Origin: JACRAR01 sp041674385
Lineage (GTDB): Bacteria > Pseudomonadota > Gammaproteobacteria > Burkholderiales > Rhodocyclaceae
Direction of reading: 5' to 3'
Assembly (NCBI GenBank): GCA_041674385.1
Contig: JBAYVU010000013.1
Coordinates: 11,002 to 75,001, forward strand
DNA length: 64,000 nucleotides
How positions within the stretch are numbered: the stretch's first letter is position 1; the number at the start of each line of letters is the position of its first letter. A program made the translations under genes and the position numbers. Shown here piece by piece: positions 41,833 to 50,396 of the stretch. The notes below the pieces were generated by a model. That model ran no database searches, was not told where the DNA came from, and was given only the letters and a program-made list of their open reading frames with translations.

Positions 41833-44701
41833 TTACAGAAAAACCTTGAATATGCCCGATACGCCCTTTCCGATGCGCGGCGATCTCGCCAAGCGCGAAC
41901 CGGGCTGGGTGAAAGCGTGGCAAGAGAAACAGCTCTACCGGAAAATCCGCCAGGCTTGCGCGGGCCGGCCGCGTTTCGTGCTGCATGACGGCCCTCCCTA
42001 TGCCAACGGCGACATCCACATCGGCCATGCGGTCAACAAGATACTCAAGGACATCATCGTCCGTTCCAAGACCCTGGCCGGCTTCGATGCGCCCTACGTG
42101 CCGGGCTGGGACTGCCACGGCCTGCCGATCGAGCACCAGATCGAGAAACAGCATGGCAAGGGCATTCCTGGCGGGCAGGTGCGGGAACTCTCGCGCGCCT
42201 ACGCCGCCGCACAGGTCGAGCGGCAAAAGGCGGATTTCATCCGTCTCGGCGTGCTCGGCGAATGGGACAATCCCTATTTGACGATGGCATTCAAGACCGA
42301 GGCTGCGGAAATCCGCGCGCTCGGCAAGATCCTCGAGAAGGGCTATCTCTACCGCGGACTGAAGCCGGTCAACTGGTGCTTCGACTGCGGCTCGGCGCTG
42401 GCCGAGGCCGAAATCGAATACCAGGACAAGAAATCGCCGGCCATCGACGTGGCTTTCGAAGCGGTCGATCGCGACAAGCTGGCGGCCGCCTTCGGCCTTG
42501 CCGCGCTGCCGGACAAGCCGGCCTATGCCGTCATTTGGACCACCACACCGTGGACCATCCCGGCGAACCAGGCGCTGAATATTCATCCGGAATACGACTA
42601 CGACCTGGTGGATACCGAGCGCGGCCTGCTGGTGCTGGCCAGCGAGTTGCGCGAGCAGGCCTTGCTGCGCTTCGGTCTGGGCGGGCCGGTGGTGGCGCAG
42701 GCCAAGGGCGCCAAGTTGTCGCTGATCCGTTTTCGCCATCCGTTCTACGAGCGCTACTCGCCAGTCTACCTCGGCGACTATGTGACCCTGGAGACCGGCA
42801 CCGGCATCGTGCATAGCGCGCCGGCCTACGGTTTGGAGGACTTCGTTTCCTGCAAGCAGCACGGCATGAAGAACGACGAGATCCTGACGCCGGTGCTGGG
42901 CAACGGGAAATACGCCGAGACGCTGCCTTTTTTCGGCGGCATGAACATCTGGAAAGCCGCTGGCGCCATCCTGGACAAGTTGCAGGAGGTCGGCGCGCTG
43001 TTCGCCAGCAGCGAGATCACCCATAGCTACATGCACTGCTGGCGCCACAAGACGCCGGTGATTTATCGCGCCACGACGCAATGGTTCGTGAGGATGGACG
43101 ACCTTCCCCCCAGCCTCCTTCCCAAGGAAGGGGGTGACGGTTGTTCGCAGGCTGTGCCTGCTCCGGTTCAACAAGGCACCGCCTTGGGACGGCCCGGCGG
43201 CGTTGCGTCACTCCGACAAACCGCTCTCAAGGCTATTGAGGAAACGCGTTTCTACCCCGCCTGGGGTCAGGCCAGGCTGGCGGCGATGATCAGTAATCGC
43301 CCCGACTGGTGCGTCTCGCGCCAGCGCAACTGGGGCGTGCCGATCCCGTTCTTCCTGCACAATGAAACCGGCGAGCCGCATCCGCGTTCCGCGGAACTGC
43401 TGGAACAGGTCGCCTTGCGCGTCGAGCAGTCGGGCATCGACGCCTGGTTCGCCCTGGATGCCGTGGATCTGCTCGGCGACGAGGCCGGCAGCTACAGTAA
43501 GATGAGCGACACCCTCGATGTCTGGTTCGATTCGGGCACCACGCACTGGAGCGTGGTGCGCGGTTCGCATCGGGAGCAGAGCGCTTATCCGGCCGACCTC
43601 TACCTTGAAGGCTCCGACCAGCATCGCGGCTGGTTCCATTCTTCGCTGCTGACCGGCTGCGCCATCGACGGCCGGGCGCCCTACCAGTCGCTGCTGACCC
43701 ATGGCTTCGTGGTGGACGGCAAAGGCCACAAGATGTCGAAGTCGAAGGGCAATGTGGTTGCCCCGCAGCAGGTTTCCGACACGCTGGGCGCCGAGATCCT
43801 GCGCCTATGGACGGCGGCCACCGACTATTCGGGCGAACTGTCCATCTCCGACGAGATCCTCAAGCGCGTTGTCGAGGCTTACCGCCGCATCCGCAACACC
43901 CTGCGCTTCCTGCTGGCGAATACGGTCGATTTCGATGCGGCGAAGCACATGCTGCCCGTCGCCGAATGGCTGGAGATCGACCGGCATGCGCTGGCCATGA
44001 CGCGCCAATTGCAGGCCCAGGTCAGCGCCGACTACGAGCGCTACGAATTCCACAAGGTGGTGCAGGCCTTGCAGAATTTCTGTTCGGAGGATCTCGGCGC
44101 GTTCTACCTCGACATCCTCAAGGATCGCCTATACACCGCCGGTTCCGCTTCGCGCCCGCGCCGGTCGGCGCAGAGCGCGCTATGGCATATCCTGCAAAGC
44201 CTGACGCGACTTATGGCGCCGATCCTGGCGTTTACCGCCGAGGAGATATGGAGCGTGCTCGGCAATCAGGACAGCGTCATGCTGACCGTCTGGCACGACC
44301 TGCCTAGTCAGGACGACGAGGCGGCCTTGTTGCACCGCTGGCAGATGCTGCGGGAAGTGCGCGGCGACGTCAGCAAGGTGCTCGAAGAACTGCGCGCTGC
44401 CGGAAAGATCGGCTCGTCCCTGCAGGCCGAGGTCGAGATCCGCGCCAGCGGTGCGCGCTACGAATTGCTCGAGACGCTCGGAGACGATTTGCGCTTTGTC
44501 CTGATTTGTTCCAAGACGAGTTTGACCAAAGCCGCCGACGTAAATGCCGAAGCCATCATTGCCACGCCCAGCCCGCACCGGAAATGTGCCCGCTGCTGGC
44601 ACTGGCGCGACGACATTGGCCGGGATCGGGAGCATCCGGAGTTGTGCGGCCGTTGCACGGCCAACCTGTTCGGGGGAGGCGAGGCGCGTGCGCTTGCCTA
44701 A
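41825..44701 (+). CDS. ileS: Isoleucyl-tRNA synthetase with an in-frame repeat-derived insertion
   Basis: A 958-residue class I synthetase. Visible: the HIGH motif in GDIHIGHA (about 61), the CP1 editing domain (about 190-400) with TTPWTIPANQA, KMSKSKGN (about 638), and the C-terminal zinc site CARCWHW...CGRC. The start at 41825 overlaps ribF by eight bases. Odd feature: between WFVRMDD and LRQTALKAIEETRFYP (codons at about 43103-43210) there is a stretch of roughly 36 residues (Pro/Gly/Gln-rich) where relatives have only a few, and its DNA is rich in inverted repeats. The frame is kept, so the protein is probably active. Confidence 0.95.
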   Translation: MADYRKTLNMPDTPFPMRGDLAKREPGWVKAWQEKQLYRKIRQACAGRPRFVLHDGPPYANGDIHIGHAVNKILKDIIVRSKTLAGFDAPYVPGWDCHGLPIEHQIEKQHGKGIPGGQVRELSRAYAAAQVERQKADFIRLGVLGEWDNPYLTMAFKTEAAEIRALGKILEKGYLYRGLKPVNWCFDCGSALAEAEIEYQDKKSPAIDVAFEAVDRDKLAAAFGLAALPDKPAYAVIWTTTPWTIPANQALNIHPEYDYDLVDTERGLLVLASELREQALLRFGLGGPVVAQAKGAKLSLIRFRHPFYERYSPVYLGDYVTLETGTGIVHSAPAYGLEDFVSCKQHGMKNDEILTPVLGNGKYAETLPFFGGMNIWKAAGAILDKLQEVGALFASSEITHSYMHCWRHKTPVIYRATTQWFVRMDDLPPSLLPKEGGDGCSQAVPAPVQQGTALGRPGGVASLRQTALKAIEETRFYPAWGQARLAAMISNRPDWCVSRQRNWGVPIPFFLHNETGEPHPRSAELLEQVALRVEQSGIDAWFALDAVDLLGDEAGSYSKMSDTLDVWFDSGTTHWSVVRGSHREQSAYPADLYLEGSDQHRGWFHSSLLTGCAIDGRAPYQSLLTHGFVVDGKGHKMSKSKGNVVAPQQVSDTLGAEILRLWTAATDYSGELSISDEILKRVVEAYRRIRNTLRFLLANTVDFDAAKHMLPVAEWLEIDRHALAMTRQLQAQVSADYERYEFHKVVQALQNFCSEDLGAFYLDILKDRLYTAGSASRPRRSAQSALWHILQSLTRLMAPILAFTAEEIWSVLGNQDSVMLTVWHDLPSQDDEAALLHRWQMLREVRGDVSKVLEELRAAGKIGSSLQAEVEIRASGARYELLETLGDDLRFVLICSKTSLTKAADVNAEAIIATPSPHRKCARCWHWRDDIGRDREHPELCGRCTANLFGGGEARALA
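43103..43210 (+). repeat. Structured repeat-like insertion inside ileS
   Basis: About 108 bases, in frame, with three nested or adjacent inverted repeats: CCTTCC-CAA-GGAAGG (about 43119-43133), CAAGGC-ACC-GCCTTG (about 43171-43185), and an outer GTGACG...CGTCAC pair at about 43133 and 43204. Such structure is expected of a mobile palindromic repeat, not of a synthetase catalytic domain. No second copy is seen in this window. Confidence 0.65.
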
Positions 44702-45164
44702 GACGGCGAAGTGGCTGGCATTGAGCGGTCTGGTGATCGTTCTCGATCAGGCCAGCAAGTTCCTCATCGCCGCGGTTTTTCACCTCGGCGAGAGCCTGAA
44801 ATTGACATCGTTCTTCGATTTGGTTTTTGTTTTCAATCGCGGCGCGGCTTTCAGCTTTCTGTCTGATGCGGGTGGCTGGCAGCGCTGGTTTTTCATTGTG
44901 CTGGCGTTGGTTATTTCGGCGTGGATCGTTGTGATGCTCACCCAGCATGCGCACGAAAAGCTTTTGTCGGCGGCACTGGCGTTGGTGCTGGGCGGGGCGC
45001 TGGGCAATGTGATCGACCGTTTGCTGCATGGCGCGGTGGTGGATTTCCTTTACTTTCACATTGCCAGTTATTATTGGCCGGCCTTCAATCTGGCCGACTC
45101 GGCCATTACCTTGGGTGTGGCGTTGATGTTGTGGCAGCAGTTCACCCAAAGAGCAGCGCCATGA
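44688..45164 (+). CDS. lspA: Lipoprotein signal peptidase (SPase II)
   Basis: A 158-residue inner-membrane aspartyl protease with four hydrophobic helices. Signatures: LVIVLDQASKFLI near residue 14, VFNRGAAFSFL near 53, and the catalytic Asp pair in GNVIDRLLHGAVVDF (about 109) and NLADSAI (about 136). It removes signal peptides from prolipoproteins. The start is a GTG at 44688, 14 bases inside the ileS end, with GGGGGAGG upstream. Classic ileS-lspA-ispH context. Confidence 0.94.
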   Translation: MRLPKTAKWLALSGLVIVLDQASKFLIAAVFHLGESLKLTSFFDLVFVFNRGAAFSFLSDAGGWQRWFFIVLALVISAWIVVMLTQHAHEKLLSAALALVLGGALGNVIDRLLHGAVVDFLYFHIASYYWPAFNLADSAITLGVALMLWQQFTQRAAP

Positions 45165-45195
45165 TCGAATCGCAGATGTCTCCCGGCGGCGGCTA

Positions 45196-45359
45196 GCGTA
45201 TGCACACAAGTCGCATTTCCGTTCATATTCAAATGTGTACGCAACCAGACCAAAACCAGACGCCGTCATTCCGGCGGAAGCCGGAATCCAGTATTGGTGC
45301 GCCTTTCTGGGTTCCGGCTTGCGCCGGAACGACGGGTTATTCGAGATGTGTGCATACGC
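45196..45359. repeat. 164-base element with 13-base terminal inverted repeats and an inner palindrome
   Basis: Ends: GCGTATGCACACA at 45196-45208 and its exact reverse complement at 45347-45359. Inside, two 29-base arms at 45263-45291 and 45307-45335 (the first beginning CCGTCATTCCGGCGG) are inverted copies matching at about 26 positions. The inner arms are of the widespread 'VIPAEAGIQ' type of intergenic repeat found in Beta- and Gammaproteobacteria. The element separates lspA from ispH. No transposase is present, so it would be a non-autonomous (MITE- or NEMIS-like) element. Confidence 0.75.
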
Positions 45360-45384
45360 GAGCCGGCTGCGGAGCGTGGCTGTA

Positions 45385-46317
45385 GTGGATATCCTGCTCG
45401 CCAATCCCCGCGGTTTTTGCGCCGGCGTCGAACGTGCGATCGAAATCGTCGAGCGCGCGCTGAGTCTGTACGGTGCGCCCATCTATGTGCGTCACGAAGT
45501 CGTGCATAACCGTTATGTGGTCGAGGATCTGCGCCGCAAGGGGGCGGTATTCGTTGAATCGCTCGATGCCGTTCCGGCCGGCGCGACGGTGATCTTCAGT
45601 GCGCATGGGGTGCCCCAGTCGGTCCGGCAGGAAGCGCTGACGCGCGGGTTGCGGGTTTTCGACGCCACTTGCCCGTTGGTGAACAAGGTGCATATCGAAG
45701 TGGCGAGACTGCGTCAAAGCGGTCACGAGATCGTGATGATAGGTCATCGCGGCCATCCGGAAGTCGAGGGCACCATGGGGCAGGTGCAGGGAGGCATCCA
45801 TCTGGTCGAGAATGTGGCGGATGTTGCGCAGGTGCAGGCAGTCGATCCCGATCGGCTTGCCTATGTGACGCAGACCACGTTGTCGATGGATGATGCATCG
45901 GCCATCGTGGCGGCGCTGACAGCGCGTTTTCCGGCCATTGTCGGGCCGAAGAAGGACGATATCTGCTATGCCACGCAGAACCGCCAGGAGGCCGTCAAAT
46001 TACTCGCGGCGCAGTGCGATGCGGTGATCGTGGTGGGTTCGCCGAATAGCTCCAATTCCAATCGGCTCAAAGAGGTTGCGCAAAACCTCAATATCCCGGC
46101 TTACCTGGTGGATTGCGCCGAGCAGATGGATCCGGCCTGGCTCCGCGGCAAGCGGAGAATCGGTGTGACGGCGGGAGCTTCGGCGCCGGAACTGCTGGTC
46201 GATCAAGTGATCGCGCGCCTGAAAGCCTGGGGCGCCGGGGAAGTGCGGCAGATCGCCGGGCGGCCGGAATCGACCGCTTTCCCGTTGCCGAAAGAACTGA
46301 CCCAAACCGGAAATTAA
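45385..46317 (+). CDS. ispH: 4-hydroxy-3-methylbut-2-enyl diphosphate reductase
   Basis: A 310-residue [4Fe-4S] enzyme, last step of the non-mevalonate pathway. The three cluster cysteines are in ANPRGFCAGV (about 6-13), DATCPLVNKVH (about 95) and VDCAEQ (about 200); the VVGSPNSSNSNRL substrate loop is near 217. The frame is open 50 codons further upstream, but that part translates the palindromic repeat and is not IspH; the GTG at 45385 with GGAG ten bases upstream fits the usual N-terminus MxILLANPRG. It overlaps the convergent tonB-like gene by four bases. Confidence 0.95.
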   Translation: MDILLANPRGFCAGVERAIEIVERALSLYGAPIYVRHEVVHNRYVVEDLRRKGAVFVESLDAVPAGATVIFSAHGVPQSVRQEALTRGLRVFDATCPLVNKVHIEVARLRQSGHEIVMIGHRGHPEVEGTMGQVQGGIHLVENVADVAQVQAVDPDRLAYVTQTTLSMDDASAIVAALTARFPAIVGPKKDDICYATQNRQEAVKLLAAQCDAVIVVGSPNSSNSNRLKEVAQNLNIPAYLVDCAEQMDPAWLRGKRRIGVTAGASAPELLVDQVIARLKAWGAGEVRQIAGRPESTAFPLPKELTQTGN

Positions 46318-47012
46318 GGCGGCGGCAAGCGGCCGTCAACATAGCTGATTTCGATGCGCATGACGCTGCCGACAGGCTGACCGTGAAGTTCCCCTGCGGC
46401 GAAGCGTATCTGCCTGAACACCGCGATCGCGGTACGCGAGAATGCCTCCGGCAGTTCGCTTTTTTCTGTCTCGACGTCGACCACTTCGCCGAGATCGTTG
46501 ATCCATAGTTTCAGGACGATTTTCCCCGAAGCAATGATTTGACTGATCTCCGGCGTATCCAGGCTGGCTTCGGTCAATGGCTGCGGCCGCTTGGTCAACT
46601 GCTCTGCGCTGTAATAGGTCGGTGCTGGAATCGGCAACAGGCCGACGCCTTCGCCGAGTTCCTGCGGTAGCGGCGATTCCCCGGTGGGATTGCGCGCCGG
46701 CGAGGAGGCATCTGGATATCGACCTTCCTGCTTGGGCGATTCGGCGATAACGAAGGGGGCTTTTGCAGTCGAAGCCAGTGTCACGGTGAAACCGCGCAGC
46801 GCTTTCTGTTTTCCGCCTGGCATGGTTCGCTGGTCTTTGCCGCCGCCGCTTCCGAGATAAGGCAGGATGACCGCGGCAGCATGCAAAGAGCATGAAGCCA
46901 GCAGCGCGACGAACAGGCGGGTCGAAGCCGGAGCCGGAGCCAGAACACGATGCGGGCAGGATGCGGCGGTGCCGCTGGAATCGGGGGCTGGTGGGGGAAT
47001 TTGACCGTTCAT
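46314..47012 (-). CDS. TonB-like energy transducer or TonB C-terminal-domain protein
   Basis: A 232-residue protein with one hydrophobic N-terminal segment (STRLFVALLASCSLHAAAVIL, about 30-52), a Pro/Ser-rich middle, and a C-terminal domain (about 150-228) resembling TonB_C: GKIVLKLWINDLGEVVDVETEKSELPEAFSRTAIAVFRQIRFAAGE. It lacks the usual long Pro-Lys spacer and has no exbB-exbD neighbours, so it may be a periplasmic TonB-domain protein with another job. Convergent with ispH (four-base overlap) and divergent from pilE. Confidence 0.75.
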   Translation of the reverse strand: MNGQIPPPAPDSSGTAASCPHRVLAPAPASTRLFVALLASCSLHAAAVILPYLGSGGGKDQRTMPGGKQKALRGFTVTLASTAKAPFVIAESPKQEGRYPDASSPARNPTGESPLPQELGEGVGLLPIPAPTYYSAEQLTKRPQPLTEASLDTPEISQIIASGKIVLKLWINDLGEVVDVETEKSELPEAFSRTAIAVFRQIRFAAGELHGQPVGSVMRIEISYVDGRLPPP

Positions 47013-47134
47013 GCGAAATAAGCAACCGTATGTCGCCTGAACTTTACCCCAATCGCCAGCGGAATATGATTCAATCTGTCAGCGCTTCGCATTGCCGCGC
47101 ACATCGACTCCGCCCATTTAGAAAGAGGTTCTCC

Positions 47135-47551
47135 ATGAAGACACAAAACGGCTTTACTCTGATCGAACTGATGATCGTCGTGGTCATCGTCGCCATCCTT
47201 GGGGCGGTGGCGATGCCGGCATATACCGATTACGTCGTCAGGGGAAAAATTCCGGATGCCACCGCGAATCTTGCCACCAAGCGCGTGCAGATGGAGCAGT
47301 TTTTCCAGGACAGCCGTACCTATGTGGGCGCCCCAGCGTGTACCGCGGACAGCGCGGCCAGTCAGTATTTCGATTTTTCCTGCTCGGTGCAGACGGCGAC
47401 TAGCTACACGCTGCAAGCGGTTGGCAAGGGCAGCATGGCAGGATTTGCATACACCATCGACCAAAACAATTCCAAGGTGACTGTTGCGGTTCCGGCGGGT
47501 TGGACCACCAACGCCACCTGCTGGGTGACCAAGAAGGGGGGGGCGTGTTAA
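47135..47551 (+). CDS. pilE: Type IV pilin-like protein (PilE)
   Basis: A 138-residue prepilin. The short leader MKTQNG is followed by the mature N-terminus FTLIELMIVVVIVAILGAVAMP, with Glu5 conserved, the PilD processing and methylation site. Cysteines near residues 69, 79 and at the C-terminus (about 128 and 138) can form disulfides as in PilE of Betaproteobacteria. AGAGG lies six bases before the ATG. It is the first gene of the minor-pilin operon, whereas in many relatives pilE is last. Confidence 0.9.
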   Translation: MKTQNGFTLIELMIVVVIVAILGAVAMPAYTDYVVRGKIPDATANLATKRVQMEQFFQDSRTYVGAPACTADSAASQYFDFSCSVQTATSYTLQAVGKGSMAGFAYTIDQNNSKVTVAVPAGWTTNATCWVTKKGGAC

Positions 47552-48141
47552 GGCTGAAACCCCAGCAGCGGGGCACCACCCTGGTCGAGTTGCTGATCGG
47601 ATTGGCGATCGTCGCTTTGTTGTTTGCCATGGGCGCCCCCAGCTTCTTTAGTTGGATCCAGAACTCCCAGATCCGGACCTCGGCCGAGGCCATCCAGAAC
47701 GGGCTCTTTCTGGCGCGGGCGGAGGCGGTGCGCCGCAATGCCACAGTGCGCTTCCAGTTGACCTCGAGTGTCACGGGTTCTTGCGCGTTATCCACTGCGA
47801 GCGGCAATTGGGTGGTCAGCCTCGATGATCCCAGCGCGGCTTGCAGCACCCCCCCCTCGGATACGGTTGCACCGCGCATCGTCCAGGTACGGCCGGCAGC
47901 TGAGGGCACTGACAACGCGGTGGTGGCGGCAGGGCAATCAACCATCATTTTCAATGGCCTGGGTCGAGTGACGCCGGTGCCGGCAGGAAATATCGATATC
48001 AACATCAGCAACCCGACGGGCGGCACCTGCGCGACATCCTCCACAACCGGGATGCGCTGCTTGCGGGTGCGCGTTTCAAGCGGAGGCCAGATTCGCATGT
48101 GCGATCCGCTCCGAGCCAGTACCGATCCTCAAGGATGCTAA
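47545..48141 (+). CDS. fimT: Minor pseudopilin FimT/GspH-type
   Basis: A 198-residue prepilin-like protein with the processing site in QQRGTTLVELLIGLAIVALLFAMGAP, then a GspH/FimT domain (about 45-190) with two Cys at the end (CDPLRASTDPQGC). FimU/FimT primes pilus assembly together with PilVWX. The start is a GTG at 47545, seven bases inside the end of pilE. Confidence 0.88.
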   Translation: MLRLKPQQRGTTLVELLIGLAIVALLFAMGAPSFFSWIQNSQIRTSAEAIQNGLFLARAEAVRRNATVRFQLTSSVTGSCALSTASGNWVVSLDDPSAACSTPPSDTVAPRIVQVRPAAEGTDNAVVAAGQSTIIFNGLGRVTPVPAGNIDINISNPTGGTCATSSTTGMRCLRVRVSSGGQIRMCDPLRASTDPQGC

Positions 48142-48142
48142 G

Positions 48143-48589
48143 GTGAGCCGTTCTCCTCGTCCCCCTCGTTCTCCACTTTCCAGGCAAGGCGGCTCGATGC
48201 TGCTGGAAGCACTGATCGCCATACTGATTTTTTCCATGGGCGTGCTGGCCATCGTCGGCATGCAGGCTGCCGCCGTGAAATCATCCAGCGATGCCAAGTT
48301 CCGCGCCGATGCCAGCTTGCTGGCGAACGAACTGATCGGGCAGATGTGGGTGAGCGACCGTACCACGGCTGCGTTGCAGACCAAGTTCAACAGCCCCGGC
48401 GGCGCTGCCTATGCCGATTGGCTGACCAACGTGCAGACGAGATTGCCGGGGGTCACCGCCAGCGCGAACACGCCCACCGTGACTGTCGCGGCCAACGGTA
48501 CGGTCACGATCGGCCTCTTATGGAAATTGCCCAGCGATCCTCCCGAAATGGCCGCACACACTTACGTGGCGGTAGCGCAAATTCAATAG
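48143..48589 (+). CDS. pilV: Minor pilin PilV
   Basis: A 148-residue prepilin-like protein: leader MSRSPRPPRSPLSRQGG, then SMLLEALIAILIFSMGVLAIVGMQAAA, the PilV-type N-terminus with Glu5. In this group PilV-W-X form the tip complex with PilY1. The GTG start at 48143 follows the fimT stop by one base. Confidence 0.85.
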   Translation: MSRSPRPPRSPLSRQGGSMLLEALIAILIFSMGVLAIVGMQAAAVKSSSDAKFRADASLLANELIGQMWVSDRTTAALQTKFNSPGGAAYADWLTNVQTRLPGVTASANTPTVTVAANGTVTIGLLWKLPSDPPEMAAHTYVAVAQIQ

Positions 48590-48602
48590 GAGACGGTTCA
48601 AG

Positions 48603-49709
48603 ATGCCCCATTCGACGCACCGCCTGTCCTACGGCTTCAGCCTGGTCGAAATCATGATCGGCATGGTCATCGGCATGCTCGGCATTATCGTCATGATGCA
48701 GATATTCGCCCTTGCCGAAGGACAAAAACGTGCCACCACCGGCGGGGGCGACGCCCTGAACAGCGGCGCGATTGCCCTGTACGGCGTGCAGCGCGACATC
48801 CGGCAGGCGGGTTACGGCTTCAGCGCGCTCAACCTGTTCAATTGCAACGTCACGATGCCTTCCGGCGCCACCATTCCCCTCGTGCCGGTCAGCATCAACC
48901 CGGCCGCCGTGCCGGCAGGCGACGCCAATTCCGACACGTTGTTGGTCATGTACGGAAATGCCAACGGCACCCCCCAGGGCAATGTCATTAACGCACTGGC
49001 CGGCCCGGTATACACGGTCAGCACGCCGAGCTCGTTCGCCGTCGGCGACCGCGTGATTGCCGTTCCCGCCGCATGCGCGGCCAACCTGCTGGTTGACCAG
49101 GTCAATGCGGTCGCCGCGAATGTCACCGTGGCAACCGGTGTTGCGGGCGTTGCCACGCTATATAACCTGGGCCAGTTGCCGAAAGTCCTGGGCTATGCCA
49201 TACGCAACGGCAATCTGACGGTATGCGACTATTTCGCCAACGATTGCAGCATCGCCGGCAGCGTAGGCGACCCGACGATATGGGTTCCCATCGCCAGCAA
49301 CATCGTCAGCTTGAGGGCGCAGTATGGCCACGACACCCTCACCGCGGCCATTACCTTCGCGACCCCGCCAGTCCCGTTGCCGAACTATGTCGTGGACACT
49401 TACGATCAAACCACGCCAACCGCCGTCACCGCGTTTCCTACGCCGTGCGGCTGGGCCAGGATTCCTGCGGTGCGCGTGGTCCTGGCGGCGCGCAGCGGGC
49501 AATATGAAAAAGATCTTGTCACGACTGCCGCACCCGTCTGGGAAGGCAGCACGGTGGTCGCCGGAAGCGCGACCGGCGCGAACAACCCCACGGCCTTGCC
49601 CATAGACTTGACGGCCAACACCGATTGGCAACATTACCGCTACAAGCTATTCCAGACCGTCGTGCCGATCCGCAATATCGCTTGGATGGGAGTGCAATCG
49701 GGATGCTGA
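48603..49709 (+). CDS. pilW: Minor pilin PilW
   Basis: A 368-residue prepilin-like protein, with leader MPHSTHRLSYG and FSLVEIMIGMVIGMLGIIVMMQIFALAEGQKR as the transmembrane segment. The long extracellular domain has several cysteines (CNVTMPS, AACAANLL, CDYFANDC and a C-terminal Cys). Length fits PilW, the largest pilin-like member of the tip complex. Its end overlaps pilX by seven bases. Confidence 0.88.
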   Translation: MPHSTHRLSYGFSLVEIMIGMVIGMLGIIVMMQIFALAEGQKRATTGGGDALNSGAIALYGVQRDIRQAGYGFSALNLFNCNVTMPSGATIPLVPVSINPAAVPAGDANSDTLLVMYGNANGTPQGNVINALAGPVYTVSTPSSFAVGDRVIAVPAACAANLLVDQVNAVAANVTVATGVAGVATLYNLGQLPKVLGYAIRNGNLTVCDYFANDCSIAGSVGDPTIWVPIASNIVSLRAQYGHDTLTAAITFATPPVPLPNYVVDTYDQTTPTAVTAFPTPCGWARIPAVRVVLAARSGQYEKDLVTTAAPVWEGSTVVAGSATGANNPTALPIDLTANTDWQHYRYKLFQTVVPIRNIAWMGVQSGC

Positions 49710-50308
49710 CACTATCCACACATGCCGTCCCTCCCGCCAGACAGCGCGGGGTGGTGCTGATGATCGCCCTGATCGTGCTGGTGGCCATGACGCTGGCCGG
49801 TCTCGCGCTGATGCGCTCGGTCGATACCGCCAACATCATCGCCGGCAACATGGCCTTCCAGCAGTCCGCCACCCACTCGGGCGATGCCGGCGTCGAAGCC
49901 GCCGTTGTCTGGCTGACGGCCAACAACAACAACGTCACGCTGAATAACGACGATGCCACCAACGGTTATGCCGCCGCCGGCAACAATGCCGCACAGAATC
50001 CCGCCGCCGGCCAATCCTGGGATGCTTTCTGGACCCAAACCTTGGCAGCCCGTTCCCGCACTTTGCCCTCCGACGGCGCCGGCAACACGGTTGCCTACGT
50101 CATCGATCGCCTGTGTGCCTTTGCCGGTTCTCCCACCGGAGGCGCCAGTTGTTCCACTTCCCCCATGGTCAACGCGGCAACCGGAAACTCGGAAGAAAGC
50201 GGCGAACTGCAGATGGCCGGCAGATCGCTGGTGTATTACCGCATCACCTCGCGTGTCGCCGGCCCGAGAAACACGGTGAGCTACGTCCAGGCGATCGTTG
50301 CCATGTAG
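49703..50308 (+). CDS. pilX: Minor pilin PilX
   Basis: A 201-residue protein with the PilX N-terminus ARQRGVVLMIALIVLVAMTLAGLALMRSVDTANIIAGN (about 13-50), which lacks Glu5 as PilX usually does, and a C-terminal domain with Cys residues around 144 and 155. Start at 49703 overlaps pilW by seven bases. Confidence 0.87.
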   Translation: MLTLSTHAVPPARQRGVVLMIALIVLVAMTLAGLALMRSVDTANIIAGNMAFQQSATHSGDAGVEAAVVWLTANNNNVTLNNDDATNGYAAAGNNAAQNPAAGQSWDAFWTQTLAARSRTLPSDGAGNTVAYVIDRLCAFAGSPTGGASCSTSPMVNAATGNSEESGELQMAGRSLVYYRITSRVAGPRNTVSYVQAIVAM

Positions 50309-50385
50309 CTGGCATGACCCTGGCCCGGCCGCATCGAAAATACAAACGCAAACTTTCCGCGCCACAACAAACTGCTTCACGTTTC

Positions 50386-50391
50386 AGGAGG
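50386..50391 (+). promoter_or_regulatory. Strong ribosome binding site that fixes the pilY1 start
   Basis: AGGAGG five bases before the ATG at 50397, which also begins a clean signal peptide. The frame is open 33 codons earlier, into the end of pilX, but that part has no signal sequence. Confidence 0.75.
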
Positions 50392-50396
50392 TTGCC

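Noticed and set aside
45235..45384. N-terminal extension of IspH
   Set aside because: The 50 extra codons translate a palindromic intergenic repeat; the GTG at 45385 has a ribosome binding site and starts at the conserved N-terminus.
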